64,000 nt of DNA from Pseudodonghicola flavimaris (lineage in GTDB: Bacteria; Pseudomonadota; Alphaproteobacteria; Rhodobacterales; Rhodobacteraceae), in contig NZ_JASNJD010000007.1 in assembly GCF_030164425.1 (NCBI RefSeq), forward strand, positions 124,001 through 188,000, read 5' to 3'. Of the stretch, positions 17,646 through 26,346 are shown one piece after another; positions within the stretch are counted from its first letter, which is position 1, and the number at the start of each line of letters is the position of its first letter. The position numbers and the translations under genes are program-made. The notes below the pieces were generated by a model that searched no databases, was not told the DNA's origin, and worked only from the letters and a program-made list of their open reading frames with translations.

Positions 17646-18758
17646 ATGGCGCCCAAGCGTCCCACAGGTGCGGGCGCGTTCCCCAAAGCGGTCGAAAGCC
17701 CCGCGCCGACCCCGCCCGATCCCGATGCGCTCTATGCGGCGCTGGATCTGGGCACCAACAGTTGCCGCATGCTCATTGCCCAGCCCAAGGGCAGCGGGTT
17801 CCATGTGGTGGACAGCTTCTCGAAATCGGTCCAGCTCGGTTCCGGGCTCGAAAGGACCGGGCGGTTGTCGCGCGCCTCGATGGCCCGCACCATCCAGGCG
17901 CTGCGAATCTGCCAGCAGAAGATCAAGCGCAACAAGGTCCGGCACATGCGGCTGGTGGCCACCGAGGCCTGCCGCCGCGCCAAGAACGCCCGCGACTTCA
18001 TCCGCCAGGTGAAACGCGAAACCGGCCTGAGCCTGGAGATCATCAAGCCCGAGGAAGAGGCGCGCCTGGCGGTGATCTCCTGCGCGCCGCTGGTCTCGAC
18101 CAAGACCGAGCAGCTGCTGGTCGTCGATATCGGCGGCGGCTCCACCGAACTGGTGTGGATCGATATCTCCTCGGTTCCGCGCCGCGACCGGCCAGCGGCG
18201 ATCATGCGGCTGCACGCCGGCTTCCACCCGCCCGAAAGCCCGTTTCCCGCCGCCAAGGTGGTCGACTGGATCTCGGTCCCGCTGGGGGTGGCGACGCTGC
18301 GCGACCAGTTCTCCGATGTCGAGGACGACGCCGCCCGTTTCGCGCTGATGAGCTGGTTTTTCGAGGAAAACCTTGCCGAGTTCACCCCCTATCAGGCGAT
18401 GCAGTCGCGCGAGCGGTTTCAGATCGTCGGCACCTCCGGCACGGTGACAACGGTGGCCGCCTCGCATCTGGGGCTGAAACGCTATGATCGCACCAAGGTC
18501 GACGGGCTGCGGATGACCTCGGATCAGATCGACAAGGTGATCCGCTCCTACCTCGATCTCGGACCTGCCGGCCGCCGCCGCGATCCGCGCATCGGCGAGG
18601 ACCGCCAGGCGCTGATCATGTCCGGCGCGGCGATCCTTCAGGCACTGCTGCGCTGCTGGCCGACCGACCGCCTCTCGGTCGCCGACCGCGGTCTGCGCGA
18701 GGGGCTGCTCTATGCGCAGATGAGCGCCGACGGCGTGCTTGAGGACGGCCCGTTCTGA
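17646..18758 (+). CDS. ppx: Ppx/GppA phosphatase family protein
   Basis: 370 aa. ASKHA-type phosphatase: [16 protein letters not shown] at residue ~30 is the first phosphate-binding loop, [14 protein letters not shown] the second and [10 protein letters not shown] the third. The catalytic Glu lies in [11 protein letters not shown]…EEEARLAV. It lacks the C-terminal HD domain of long exopolyphosphatases. It removes the gamma phosphate of pppGpp and/or terminal phosphates of polyphosphate. It precedes rlmE on the same strand, a common pairing in this order. Confidence 0.87.
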   Translation: MAPKRPTGAGAFPKAVESPAPTPPDPDALYAALDLGTNSCRMLIAQPKGSGFHVVDSFSKSVQLGSGLERTGRLSRASMARTIQALRICQQKIKRNKVRHMRLVATEACRRAKNARDFIRQVKRETGLSLEIIKPEEEARLAVISCAPLVSTKTEQLLVVDIGGGSTELVWIDISSVPRRDRPAAIMRLHAGFHPPESPFPAAKVVDWISVPLGVATLRDQFSDVEDDAARFALMSWFFEENLAEFTPYQAMQSRERFQIVGTSGTVTTVAASHLGLKRYDRTKVDGLRMTSDQIDKVIRSYLDLGPAGRRRDPRIGEDRQALIMSGAAILQALLRCWPTDRLSVADRGLREGLLYAQMSADGVLEDGPF

Positions 18759-18766
18759 TGCGCAGC

Positions 18767-18846
18767 CGGGGACAGGGGGCTGTCTGCCCCCTCGCGGCCC
18801 GAAGGGCCGCTCACCCCCGAGGATATTTGGGCCAGATCGAAGGCAG
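18767..18846 (+). repeat. Dispersed intergenic repeat, copy 1
   Basis: Modular unit: GGGGGC hairpin closing on GCCCCC, a second small hairpin (GCGGCC…GGCCGC), then TCACCCCCGAGGATATTTGG and GCCAGATCGAAGG. Copy 2 faces it in opposite orientation and copy 3 lies at 32032-32101. The core resembles a repeat I recall as abundant between genes in Rhodobacteraceae. Confidence 0.65.
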
Positions 18847-18859
18847 AGGCACGCCAGCC

Positions 18860-18926
18860 CCTTCGACCTGGCGGCAAATATCCCGGGGGAGTCGCGGCGG
18901 ATGCCGCGGCGGGGGCAGCGCCCCCA
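18860..18926 (-). repeat. Dispersed intergenic repeat, copy 2 (inverted)
   Basis: Read on the minus strand it repeats copy 1: GGGGGCGCTGCCCCC, a GC hairpin, CTCCCCCGGGATATTTG, then GCCAGGTCGAAGG. The two copies converge tail to tail within the ppx-rlmE gap and could fold into one large structure in the mRNA. Confidence 0.6.
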
Positions 18927-18990
18927 TCCGCGCCCGGCTTGCCGGGCGCCTCTATTGACGCTATCGGGGCGGCGACGGAGAGATGAGATC

Positions 18991-19692
18991 ATGGCGAAGA
19001 AAACATCCGGGCGCGGACAGCGCGATCTGACGGTAAAGGTGAAGACAGCGCGGGGACGCAAGCTGTCCTCGACGCGCTGGCTGCAACGCCAGCTGAACGA
19101 CCCCTATGTCAAACGCGCCCAGGCCGAGGGCTATCGCGGACGCGCCGCCTTCAAGATCATGGAGCTGGACGACAAGTTCCGCTTTCTGGTGCCGGGCGCG
19201 CGGGTGGTCGATCTCGGCTGTGCGCCGGGGGGCTGGATCCAGGTGGCGGTGCCGCGGATCAATGCCCTGGGCGAGAAGTCCGGCAAGGCGGTGGGCCGTA
19301 TCGTCGGGGTCGACCTGCAGGAGGTCGAGCCGATCCCGGGGGCGGAGATTCACCAGCTCGATTTCATGGCCGACGGCGCCGACGACCAGGTCAAGGACTG
19401 GCTCGGCGGCAAGGCGGATGTGGTGATGTCGGACATGGCCGCGGCCTCCTCCGGCCACAAGCAGACCGACCACCTGCGCATCATCGCGCTGTGCGAGGCG
19501 GCAGCCTATCTGGCCTTCGACGTACTGGAAGAGGGCGGCACCTTTGTCGCCAAGGTGCTGGCGGGCGGTGCCGAGGGCGAGCTGCAGAAACTGCTGAAAC
19601 AGAAATTCGCCAAGGTCGCCAATGTGAAACCGCCCTCGTCCCGCGCCGACAGTTCCGAGAAATTCGTCGTCGCCACCGGTTTTCGCGGCTGA
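18991..19692 (+). CDS. rlmE: 23S rRNA (uridine-2'-O)-methyltransferase RlmE (FtsJ)
   Basis: 233 aa from ATG 18991. The Rossmann motif is [15 protein letters not shown], and the K-D-K-E tetrad is visible: RGRAAFK, MSDMAA, TFVAKVL and SSEKFVVA. It methylates U2552 of 23S rRNA, needed for 50S maturation. The N-terminal 25 residues are basic, as usual for the family. It lies 232 bp after ppx, with a pair of inverted repeats between. Confidence 0.93.
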   Translation: MAKKTSGRGQRDLTVKVKTARGRKLSSTRWLQRQLNDPYVKRAQAEGYRGRAAFKIMELDDKFRFLVPGARVVDLGCAPGGWIQVAVPRINALGEKSGKAVGRIVGVDLQEVEPIPGAEIHQLDFMADGADDQVKDWLGGKADVVMSDMAAASSGHKQTDHLRIIALCEAAAYLAFDVLEEGGTFVAKVLAGGAEGELQKLLKQKFAKVANVKPPSSRADSSEKFVVATGFRG

Positions 19693-19758
19693 GCCGGCAG
19701 ATCGGGGCGCCGAGCCTCCGGCCCAGCTGGGCCGGATCCGGGCGAACGCGCCATCGTC

Positions 19759-20658
19759 TCAGACGTCGGGGGCGACCGGGGCCAGCGGCTCCTGCGGTTG
19801 GGGGCCCTCTTCCTGTTCCATCAGTGCGCCGTTGAACTCCGCCCCGAAGATCAGGATCGCCGCGTTCAGATAGAGAAAGATCAGCGCCGACATCGCCCCG
19901 GCAAGCCCGGCGTAGGTGGCCGAATAGCTGGCAAAGCGCGACACGTAGACCGAGAAGCCCCAGCCGGCCAGCGCCCCCAGCACGACAGTCAGCAGGATCC
20001 CGGGCAGCAACAGCCGCAGCCGGTGGCGGCGCGGCGGCAGGATCAGGTGAAAGGCGAAGATCGCCAGCACCGGGGTCGCGGCGATGAACAGCCAGCTGAC
20101 GCCGATGCCGGTGAACCAGGAGGTCACCTGCCCCGGCACCGCCGCGTTCAGGATATTGGTGTAGATCGGCAGCACCAGATCGACCGCCACCGCCAGCAGC
20201 ACCATCGCCGCCCCGGCGATGACCAGCCCGAGGCTGATCAGCCGGGTCATCCAGAACGGCCGCGGATCGGCATCGTGATAGGCCCTCGACAGGGCGAAGC
20301 GCACCGCCTCCACCCCGTTCGACGCAAAGTAAAGCGCCAGCACCCCGCCCACCGTCATAAGGCTGGAGTGCGAACTCTGCAGCACGGCACGCAGCTCCCG
20401 CTCGATCGGGGCGGCCACCTGTTCCGGCCAGGAGCCGAGCAGAAGATCGAAGAGATCGTCTGTCGGCACGTCGCGCGACAGCGCCCCGGCCAGCGCCACG
20501 ATGAAGAGGACAAAGGGAAACAGCGCCATCATCAGCGACATGGCGACATGGCTGCTCATCACCCAGCCGCCTTTCTCGCCGAAGCGGCTGGCGGCACGGC
20601 GAAGCCCGCGCAGCAGGCGCGGCAGGGTCAGCGGGGTGGATGTCGTCTCTATGCTCAT
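19759..20658 (-). CDS. YihY/BrkB family inner-membrane protein
   Basis: 299 aa from ATG 20658. About six hydrophobic helices, with HVAMSLMMALFPFVLFIVAL near residue 38, FASNGVEAVRFALSRAYH in the middle and a final helix ending IFLYLNAAILIFGAEFNGAL, all typical of UPF0761/YihY. The function of the family is unsettled; the old name ribonuclease BN is not supported. Acidic/Pro C-terminal tail. Divergent from the small coiled-coil gene. Confidence 0.87.
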   Translation of the reverse strand: MSIETTSTPLTLPRLLRGLRRAASRFGEKGGWVMSSHVAMSLMMALFPFVLFIVALAGALSRDVPTDDLFDLLLGSWPEQVAAPIERELRAVLQSSHSSLMTVGGVLALYFASNGVEAVRFALSRAYHDADPRPFWMTRLISLGLVIAGAAMVLLAVAVDLVLPIYTNILNAAVPGQVTSWFTGIGVSWLFIAATPVLAIFAFHLILPPRRHRLRLLLPGILLTVVLGALAGWGFSVYVSRFASYSATYAGLAGAMSALIFLYLNAAILIFGAEFNGALMEQEEGPQPQEPLAPVAPDV

Positions 20659-20832
20659 GAGCTGTCTATAGCCGCCCCGCCACCGCCCGACCAGCCGGGG
20701 CGCGGCGTAAGCCAGCCCTCGGGGTGGCATGGATTGCCTTTGGCGGCAGAGAGTTGCACCATGGCCGCACCCGGAGCCCGGCGACATCACCCGGCGGGGT
20801 CCGGCAGCCACCCAGAGAGGGGAGACATCCGC

Positions 20833-21066
20833 ATGAGCGATCTGGACGATCTGACCGCAAAGCTGAAACAGGCGCGTGACGAGCTGAAGCTGCAGCTGCA
20901 TCTGGGCAGCAAGGAGGCCGAGGAGGAATGGGAGGCGCTGGTCTCTGACTGGGACAAATTCGTGCAGAAGACCCAGCTGGACAAATCCGCCGAGGAGGTG
21001 GGAGAGGCCGCCCGGGATCTGGGCCTGAAGATCAAGGCCGCCTTCGACCGGATGCGCAAGTCCTGA
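20833..21066 (+). CDS. Small coiled-coil protein of unknown function
   Basis: 77 aa, very charged, with no membrane segment or signal. Nearly all of it (from about residue 5) is predicted helical with heptad-like spacing: LTAKLKQARDELKLQLHL and later EEVGEAARDLGLKIKAAF. GGGGAGAC precedes the start. It lies 64 bp before the cardiolipin synthase gene and is probably co-transcribed. I do not recognise a named family. Confidence 0.7.
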   Translation: MSDLDDLTAKLKQARDELKLQLHLGSKEAEEEWEALVSDWDKFVQKTQLDKSAEEVGEAARDLGLKIKAAFDRMRKS

Positions 21067-21130
21067 GCCGTCCAGTGCCGACGCGCGACATCAGCCCCGG
21101 GCCGCTCGCCCGGGCCGGGAGGCTGCTGCC

Positions 21131-22543
21131 ATGTGGGTGATGCTGGGCAGTCTCGCGGTCGCAGGGTTCTACCTGCTGACCTTCTATTTCGCCTATCAGG
21201 CGGCGGTGACGGCGCGTACGCCGCAGGGGTCCGTCGGCTGGGTGGTGTTTCTGCTGGCGCTGCCCTTCGTCGCGGTGCCGGCCTATATGGTGCTGGGCCA
21301 TCACCGGCTGCGCGGCTACATCATTTCGCGCCGCGAAGCCCGCCAGGTGGTCGAGGCGATCCGCGAAGCGGCGGTGCGCCATGCCCCCGACCCCGACCGC
21401 ACCCGCATGGTGCTGGAGCCCTTCGAATATTGTGCCAACATGCCGGCGCTGCGCGGCAATGGCGCCGATCTGCTGATCGACGGTTCCGACGCGTTCCAGG
21501 CGATGTTCGAGGCGATCGACGCGGCGCGCTCCTACGTGCTGGTGCAATTCTACATTATCCGCAACGACGCGCTGGGACGGGCATTCCAGGACCGGCTGAT
21601 CGCGGCGGCGGCGCGCGGCGTCCGGGTCAAGGTGATGACCGATGCGGTGGGCAGCTTCGGCCTGCCCGGGCGCTATTTCACCACCCTGCGCGCGGCAGGG
21701 GTCGAGGTGGCCCGGCGCAAGCGTCGCCGCGCGCCCCGGTTCCGGTTCCAGCTGAACTTTCGCAACCACCGCAAAATGGTGATCGTCGACGGCAACGCCG
21801 GCTTCACCGGCGGGCTGAACGTCGGCGACGAATACATCGGCCTCGATTCCTATTTCGGCCCCTGGCGCGACACCAATATCCGGCTGCGCGGTCCGGTGGT
21901 GTCGCAGTTGCAGCTGATCTTCGTCGAGGACTGGCATTGGGTCACCGGAGAGCTGCCGTTGCGCGATCTGAACTGGGAGGCGCCGCTGGACCCGGCCGAT
22001 GCCACCGGGCTGATCGTCGCCACCGGCCCCGGTGACGAGAGCGAGACCGGCAATCTTCTGTTCTTCTCCGCCCTCGCCGCCGCGCAGAGCCGGGTCTGGA
22101 TCGCCAGCCCCTATTTCGTGCCTGACAGCGATATCCTGACCGCCCTGCGCCATGCGGCGCTGCGTGGGGTCGATGTCCGGGTGCTGGTGCCCGACCGGGT
22201 CGATCACTGGCTGCCCTGGCTCGCCGCCTGGTCCTATTTCGACGGCGTGATGGAGGCCGGCGTGCGGGTGTTCCGCTATCAGCCCGGCTTCATGCATCAG
22301 AAGGTCTTCGTGGTCGACGACCGGCTGGCGGCTGTGGGGTCCACCAATCTGGACAACCGCTCGGTTCTGTTGAATTTCGAGGCGATGGCGCTGTTCTTCG
22401 ATGCGGAGATCGCCCAGCAGGTGGAGCATATGCTGGAGATGGATTTCGAGCGCGCCGAGGAGATGTACGAGGGGATCGCCTCCGCCCCCATCCTGGTGCG
22501 CTATGCCGCACCGCTAGCCCGGCTGCTCTCGCCCCTTCTTTAA
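21131..22543 (+). CDS. cls: Cardiolipin synthase (phospholipase D family)
   Basis: 470 aa. Two N-terminal membrane helices are followed by two PLD (HKD) motifs: NHRKMVIVDGNAGFTGGLN at about residue 214 and MHQKVFVVDDRLAAVGSTN at about 393. It joins two phosphatidylglycerols into cardiolipin at the inner membrane. Length and layout match bacterial ClsA. An unusual AT-rich stretch follows. Confidence 0.92.
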   Translation: MWVMLGSLAVAGFYLLTFYFAYQAAVTARTPQGSVGWVVFLLALPFVAVPAYMVLGHHRLRGYIISRREARQVVEAIREAAVRHAPDPDRTRMVLEPFEYCANMPALRGNGADLLIDGSDAFQAMFEAIDAARSYVLVQFYIIRNDALGRAFQDRLIAAAARGVRVKVMTDAVGSFGLPGRYFTTLRAAGVEVARRKRRRAPRFRFQLNFRNHRKMVIVDGNAGFTGGLNVGDEYIGLDSYFGPWRDTNIRLRGPVVSQLQLIFVEDWHWVTGELPLRDLNWEAPLDPADATGLIVATGPGDESETGNLLFFSALAAAQSRVWIASPYFVPDSDILTALRHAALRGVDVRVLVPDRVDHWLPWLAAWSYFDGVMEAGVRVFRYQPGFMHQKVFVVDDRLAAVGSTNLDNRSVLLNFEAMALFFDAEIAQQVEHMLEMDFERAEEMYEGIASAPILVRYAAPLARLLSPLL

Positions 22544-22714
22544 GTTTTCATTCCATCATGTTGAAATAACAATATAATGATGATGATTTGAAGTATCCAC
22601 AGAGGAATTCTTTAACCTCTCATCCGATACTTTAAGTTGATTGCGAGAAAGATTACAAAAAAGTCACAACATACTGATAAAAAAACAACAAATTCCTCAT
22701 CCTAATGCAAAACC
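22544..22714. other. AT-rich intergenic island
   Basis: A 170-bp gap between convergent genes is strikingly AT-rich compared with everything around it. It has runs such as ACAATATAATGATGATGATT, ACAAAAAAGTCACAAC and GATAAAAAAACAAC. A short inverted repeat (AGAGG…CCTCT) lies near 22600. No gene is seen. It could act as a transcription end or a silencer-bound site, or be a remnant of transferred DNA. Confidence 0.5.
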
Positions 22715-23056
22715 TCAACGCGTCATGCAGCTCTCATAGAAACGCTGGGCCAGGTCGCAGGCATCCTTCTGGCGCTGCGCCTCGCGCCGTTCGCTGCTGG
22801 CCGCGCCGGCGAAGGGCGGCGCCGCCATCGTCTGGCCGCCCCGGCTTTTCGACACACCGAGGCTGACCGACCCGCTCAGGCGGAAAGTCACGCCGCCGGC
22901 CTCGCCCTGCAGCAGCGGTGCGCGGCAGCCGCTCAGCTTCTGCGCCTCGGCCCGGCATTGCGCGGTGCGGTTCGGCTCCCCCTCCTGCGCGGCGGCCAGA
23001 CCCGCACAGAGGCTGAGGGCCAGGGCACCGGCCAGCGGCAACAGATGATGGAACAT
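22715..23056 (-). CDS. Small secreted cysteine-containing protein of unknown function
   Basis: 113 aa from ATG 23056, with AAGGAG seven bases upstream. A Sec signal (MFHHLLPLAGALALSLCAGLAAA) is followed by a mature domain with four Cys (AQCRAE, SGCRAP, DACDLA, ESCMTR), suggesting two disulfides in the periplasm. The middle (about 50-85) is Gly/Ser-rich. No family recognised. Divergent from the ABC exporter genes. Confidence 0.65.
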   Translation of the reverse strand: MFHHLLPLAGALALSLCAGLAAAQEGEPNRTAQCRAEAQKLSGCRAPLLQGEAGGVTFRLSGSVSLGVSKSRGGQTMAAPPFAGAASSERREAQRQKDACDLAQRFYESCMTR

Positions 23057-23263
23057 GTCGGATCTCCTTGTCATCTCACAGATGGCGGTCCTGCCGGTCC
23101 GGGTCAATCGGCGCGACTCCCGCCTGCGACCGGAGGCAGCAATCCGCGCAGCGGGGCTGGACAGGCCGGGCGCAACCGCGGATGGATGGGCGCAGGTCCC
23201 GCCGCGGGATCGTCCGACAGGCAAGGGCCAGAGGCAATCGGCACCCGTGCCGCTGGGGGAAAC

Positions 23264-23914
23264 ATGCTGCTAGAGATCGACGATGTCACCAAGACCTATG
23301 CCGGCGCCAGCCGCCCGGTTCTGCGCGGCGTCTCGCTGACGCTGGCGGCTGGGCAGACGCTGGCGCTCACCGGCGAAAGCGGCAGCGGCAAGAGCACGCT
23401 GCTGCATCTGGCCGGTGCTCTCGACCGTTTCGACGGCGGTGAAATCCACCTCTCGGGCCAGCCGCTCTCCGGTCTGGACGATGCCGGGCGCGCCGCGCTC
23501 CGGCGATCTCACGTGGCGCTGGTGTTTCAGCAGTTCAACCTGATCCCCTCGCTCAGCGTGGCGCAGAACCTGGCATTTCACGCCCGGCTGGCCGGGCGGC
23601 CCGACCGCGACTGGATCGCGAGGCTGACGGAGCGGCTGGGGCTGGCGGAGCTGACCCTGCGCTATCCCGAACAGCTCTCCGGCGGGCAGCAGCAAAGGGT
23701 GGCGATCGGGCGGGCGCTGGCGGCGCGTCCGGCGCTGTTGCTGGCCGATGAACCCACCGGCAATCTGGATGAAACCGCCAGTACCGCGGTGATGGATCTG
23801 ATGCTGGAGCTGGTGCGCGAAAGCGGCACCGCGCTGTTCCTGGTCACCCATTCGCAGGCGATTGCCCGGCGGCTCGACCGTCACCTGCATCTGGCCGGCG
23901 GTCGCGTCGTATGA
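23264..23914 (+). CDS. ABC transporter ATP-binding protein (LolD/MacB/AttE-like)
   Basis: 216 aa. Walker A is GESGSGKST, the Q-loop lies in LVFQQFNLIPSLS, the signature is LSGGQQQRVAIGRAL, Walker B is LLLADEPTGNLD and the H-loop is VTHSQ. The spacing is that of the MacB/LolD family, which works with FtsX-like permeases and extracts or signals rather than pumps solutes. The stop overlaps the permease start (ATGA). Likely one complex with the next gene. Confidence 0.88.
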   Translation: MLLEIDDVTKTYAGASRPVLRGVSLTLAAGQTLALTGESGSGKSTLLHLAGALDRFDGGEIHLSGQPLSGLDDAGRAALRRSHVALVFQQFNLIPSLSVAQNLAFHARLAGRPDRDWIARLTERLGLAELTLRYPEQLSGGQQQRVAIGRALAARPALLLADEPTGNLDETASTAVMDLMLELVRESGTALFLVTHSQAIARRLDRHLHLAGGRVV

Positions 23915-26346
23915 GACGCGCCGCCCTGCTCGCGCTCTGGTCGCACTGGCGACGCCACCCGCTGCAGCTGGCCACGCTGCTCGCCGGTCTGGCGCTGGCC
24001 ACGGCGCTGTGGTCGGCCGTTCAGGCGATCAACGCCGAGGCGCGCGCCAGCTATGCCCGCGCCGCCGCCCAGATCGGTGCCGGCGGGCTGGACCGGCTGG
24101 AGGCCCCCGGCGGCCCGATTCCACTGGCCCGCTATGTCGCGCTGCGGCGCGCCGGCTGGCAGCTGTCGCCGGTGCTGGAGGGATCGTGGCGGCTGGGGGA
24201 GCGGCGGCTGCGCGTCGCCGGGATCGAGCCCCTGAGCCATCCGCCCCTGCCCGCCTTTGCCGCGCTGGCGGAGGATGCCACCGCGCTGCCGCAGATGATC
24301 GCCGCCGGCGGGCTGCTGCTGGCCGCCCCCGATCTGGCCGCGGATCTCGCCACGGCGCTGCACGAGATGCCCGGCCGGCCCCAGGTGCGCGCCAGCGATC
24401 AGGTGCCGCCGGGGCTGGTGCTGACCGATATCGGCGTCGCCGCGCGGCTGCTGGGGCGGCCGGATCAGATCGACCGTATGCTGATCCTGCCCGATCAGCC
24501 GATCGGGCTGGCCCCGCTCTCTGCGCTGGCACCGGATCTGCAGCGCCTGCCCGGCCGCGCCGGCAGCGACACCGCCCGGCTGACCGACAGTTTTCACCTC
24601 AACCTCACCGCCTTCGGGCTCCTGTCCTTCGCGGTCGGGCTGTTCATCGTGCATGGCACTGTCGGGCTCGCCTTCGAACAGCGCCGGGCGATGATCCGCA
24701 CCCTGCGGGCACTGGGGCTGCCGATGCGGCTGCTGACCGGTCTGATGCTGGCCGAGGTGATGGCGCTGGCGCTGCTCGGCGGGCTCGTCGGGCTGGGGCT
24801 GGGCTATCTGGTGGCGGCGGCACTGCTGCCGGATGTGGCGGCGACGCTGCGCGGCCTCTATGGCGCGCCGGTGGCCGGCGGGCTGACGCTGCGGCCGGCC
24901 TGGATCGGCAGCGGCCTGGCGATGGCGCTGGCCGGCACCCTCGCCGCCAGCCTGCATGCGCTGTGGCGCGCCGCCCGGATGCCGATCCTCGCTGCCCCCG
25001 GGCTGCAGGCCTGGGCCGAGCGCGCGGCGCGCGCCAGCCGGCTGCAGGCGCTGGCGGGGCTGGGACTGATCGCGGCGGGTCTGGGCGCGCTCTGGCTGAT
25101 CGAGGGGCTGATCGGCGGCTTCGCCCTGCTGGCGGGTCTCATGCTGGGCGCGGCGCTGTTGCTGCCGCCGGCGCTAGCGGCACTGCTGCGGCTCGGGCGG
25201 CGGCGGGCGCGCGGCGTGGTGGCGGAATGGCTCTGGGCCGATATGCGGGCGCAGCTGCCGGGGATCGGGCTGGCGCTGATGGCGCTGCTGCTGGCCCTGG
25301 CCACCAATATCGGCGTCGGCACCATGGTGAAGAGCTTTCGCCAAACCTTCACCGGTTGGCTGGATCAGCGGTTGATCTCGGAACTCTACGTGACCGCCAC
25401 TGATGACGATCAAGGTGCCGAGATCGCCCGCTGGCTGGCGCCAAGGGTGCAGGCGGTGTTGCCGATCAGGTCGGTGGATTTCACCCCCGGCGGCGCCGCA
25501 GCCGGCCAGACCGTCACCGTCTATGGCGTGGTCGACGACCGCAGCTATCGCGATCACTGGCCGCTGCTGCAGACCGCGCCCCGGGCCTGGGACCGGGTGA
25601 TGGCGGGCGAGGCGGTCTTCATCAACGAACAGCTGGCGCGGCGGGTCGGGATCGGTCCCGGCGACAGCCTGACGCTCGCCCCCAACTGGCAGCTGCCGAT
25701 TGCCGGCGTCTACAGCGATTACGGCAATCCCACCGGCCAGGCCATCGTGGCGATGCCCAGCCTTCTCGCCCATGCCAGCGCGGTGCCGAACCGCCGCTTC
25801 GGCCTGCGCCTGCCGGCGGCGGAGGTTCCTGTGCTGGCCGAGGCGCTGCGGCAGCGTTTCGATCTGCCGGCCTCCGCCCTGATCGACAATGCGGCGCTGA
25901 AAGCGCAGTCGCTGGCGATCTTCGACAAGACCTTTGTGGTCACCGGCGCGCTGAACCTGCTAACGCTGGGGGTGGCGGGCTTTGCCATCCTGACCAGCCT
26001 TCTGACCCTGTGGTCGCTGCGGCTGCCGCAGATCGCACCGGTCTGGGCGCTGGGGCTGACCCGATCCCAGCTGGCGCGGCTGGAGATCGGCCGCAGCCTG
26101 CTGCTGGCGGCACTGACAGCACTGCTCGCGCTGCCCCTGGGGCTGCTGCTGGCCTGGGCGCTGCTGGCGGTGATCAATGTGCAGGCCTTCGGCTGGCAGC
26201 TGCCGATGGCGCTGTTTCCGCTGGACTGGCTGCGGCTCTTCGCGCTGGCGCTCCTCGCCGCCGGGCTGGCCGCCGCCCTGCCCGCCCGGCGGCTTTATCG
26301 GCTGCCGCCCTCCGATCTGCTGAAGGTCTTCGCCAATGCCCGCTAA
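23911..26346 (+). CDS. ABC transporter permease, double FtsX domain (AttFG-like)
   Basis: 811 aa. The layout is typical of fused FtsX-type permeases: an N-terminal helix, a periplasmic domain (about 40-225), three helices (to ~360), two more helices (~375-425), a helix near 450, a second periplasmic domain (~475-670) and three C-terminal helices ending in LPARRLYRLPPSDLLKVF. In Vibrio/Agrobacterium Att systems the two halves are separate proteins. It is translationally coupled to the ATPase and overlaps the CrtC-like gene by 11 bp. Confidence 0.85.
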   Translation: MRRAALLALWSHWRRHPLQLATLLAGLALATALWSAVQAINAEARASYARAAAQIGAGGLDRLEAPGGPIPLARYVALRRAGWQLSPVLEGSWRLGERRLRVAGIEPLSHPPLPAFAALAEDATALPQMIAAGGLLLAAPDLAADLATALHEMPGRPQVRASDQVPPGLVLTDIGVAARLLGRPDQIDRMLILPDQPIGLAPLSALAPDLQRLPGRAGSDTARLTDSFHLNLTAFGLLSFAVGLFIVHGTVGLAFEQRRAMIRTLRALGLPMRLLTGLMLAEVMALALLGGLVGLGLGYLVAAALLPDVAATLRGLYGAPVAGGLTLRPAWIGSGLAMALAGTLAASLHALWRAARMPILAAPGLQAWAERAARASRLQALAGLGLIAAGLGALWLIEGLIGGFALLAGLMLGAALLLPPALAALLRLGRRRARGVVAEWLWADMRAQLPGIGLALMALLLALATNIGVGTMVKSFRQTFTGWLDQRLISELYVTATDDDQGAEIARWLAPRVQAVLPIRSVDFTPGGAAAGQTVTVYGVVDDRSYRDHWPLLQTAPRAWDRVMAGEAVFINEQLARRVGIGPGDSLTLAPNWQLPIAGVYSDYGNPTGQAIVAMPSLLAHASAVPNRRFGLRLPAAEVPVLAEALRQRFDLPASALIDNAALKAQSLAIFDKTFVVTGALNLLTLGVAGFAILTSLLTLWSLRLPQIAPVWALGLTRSQLARLEIGRSLLLAALTALLALPLGLLLAWALLAVINVQAFGWQLPMALFPLDWLRLFALALLAAGLAAALPARRLYRLPPSDLLKVFANAR

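Noticed and set aside
17616-19061. Minus-strand open frame of 481 codons
   Set aside because: Antisense to ppx and part of rlmE, with typical His/Arg/Gln-rich shadow composition.
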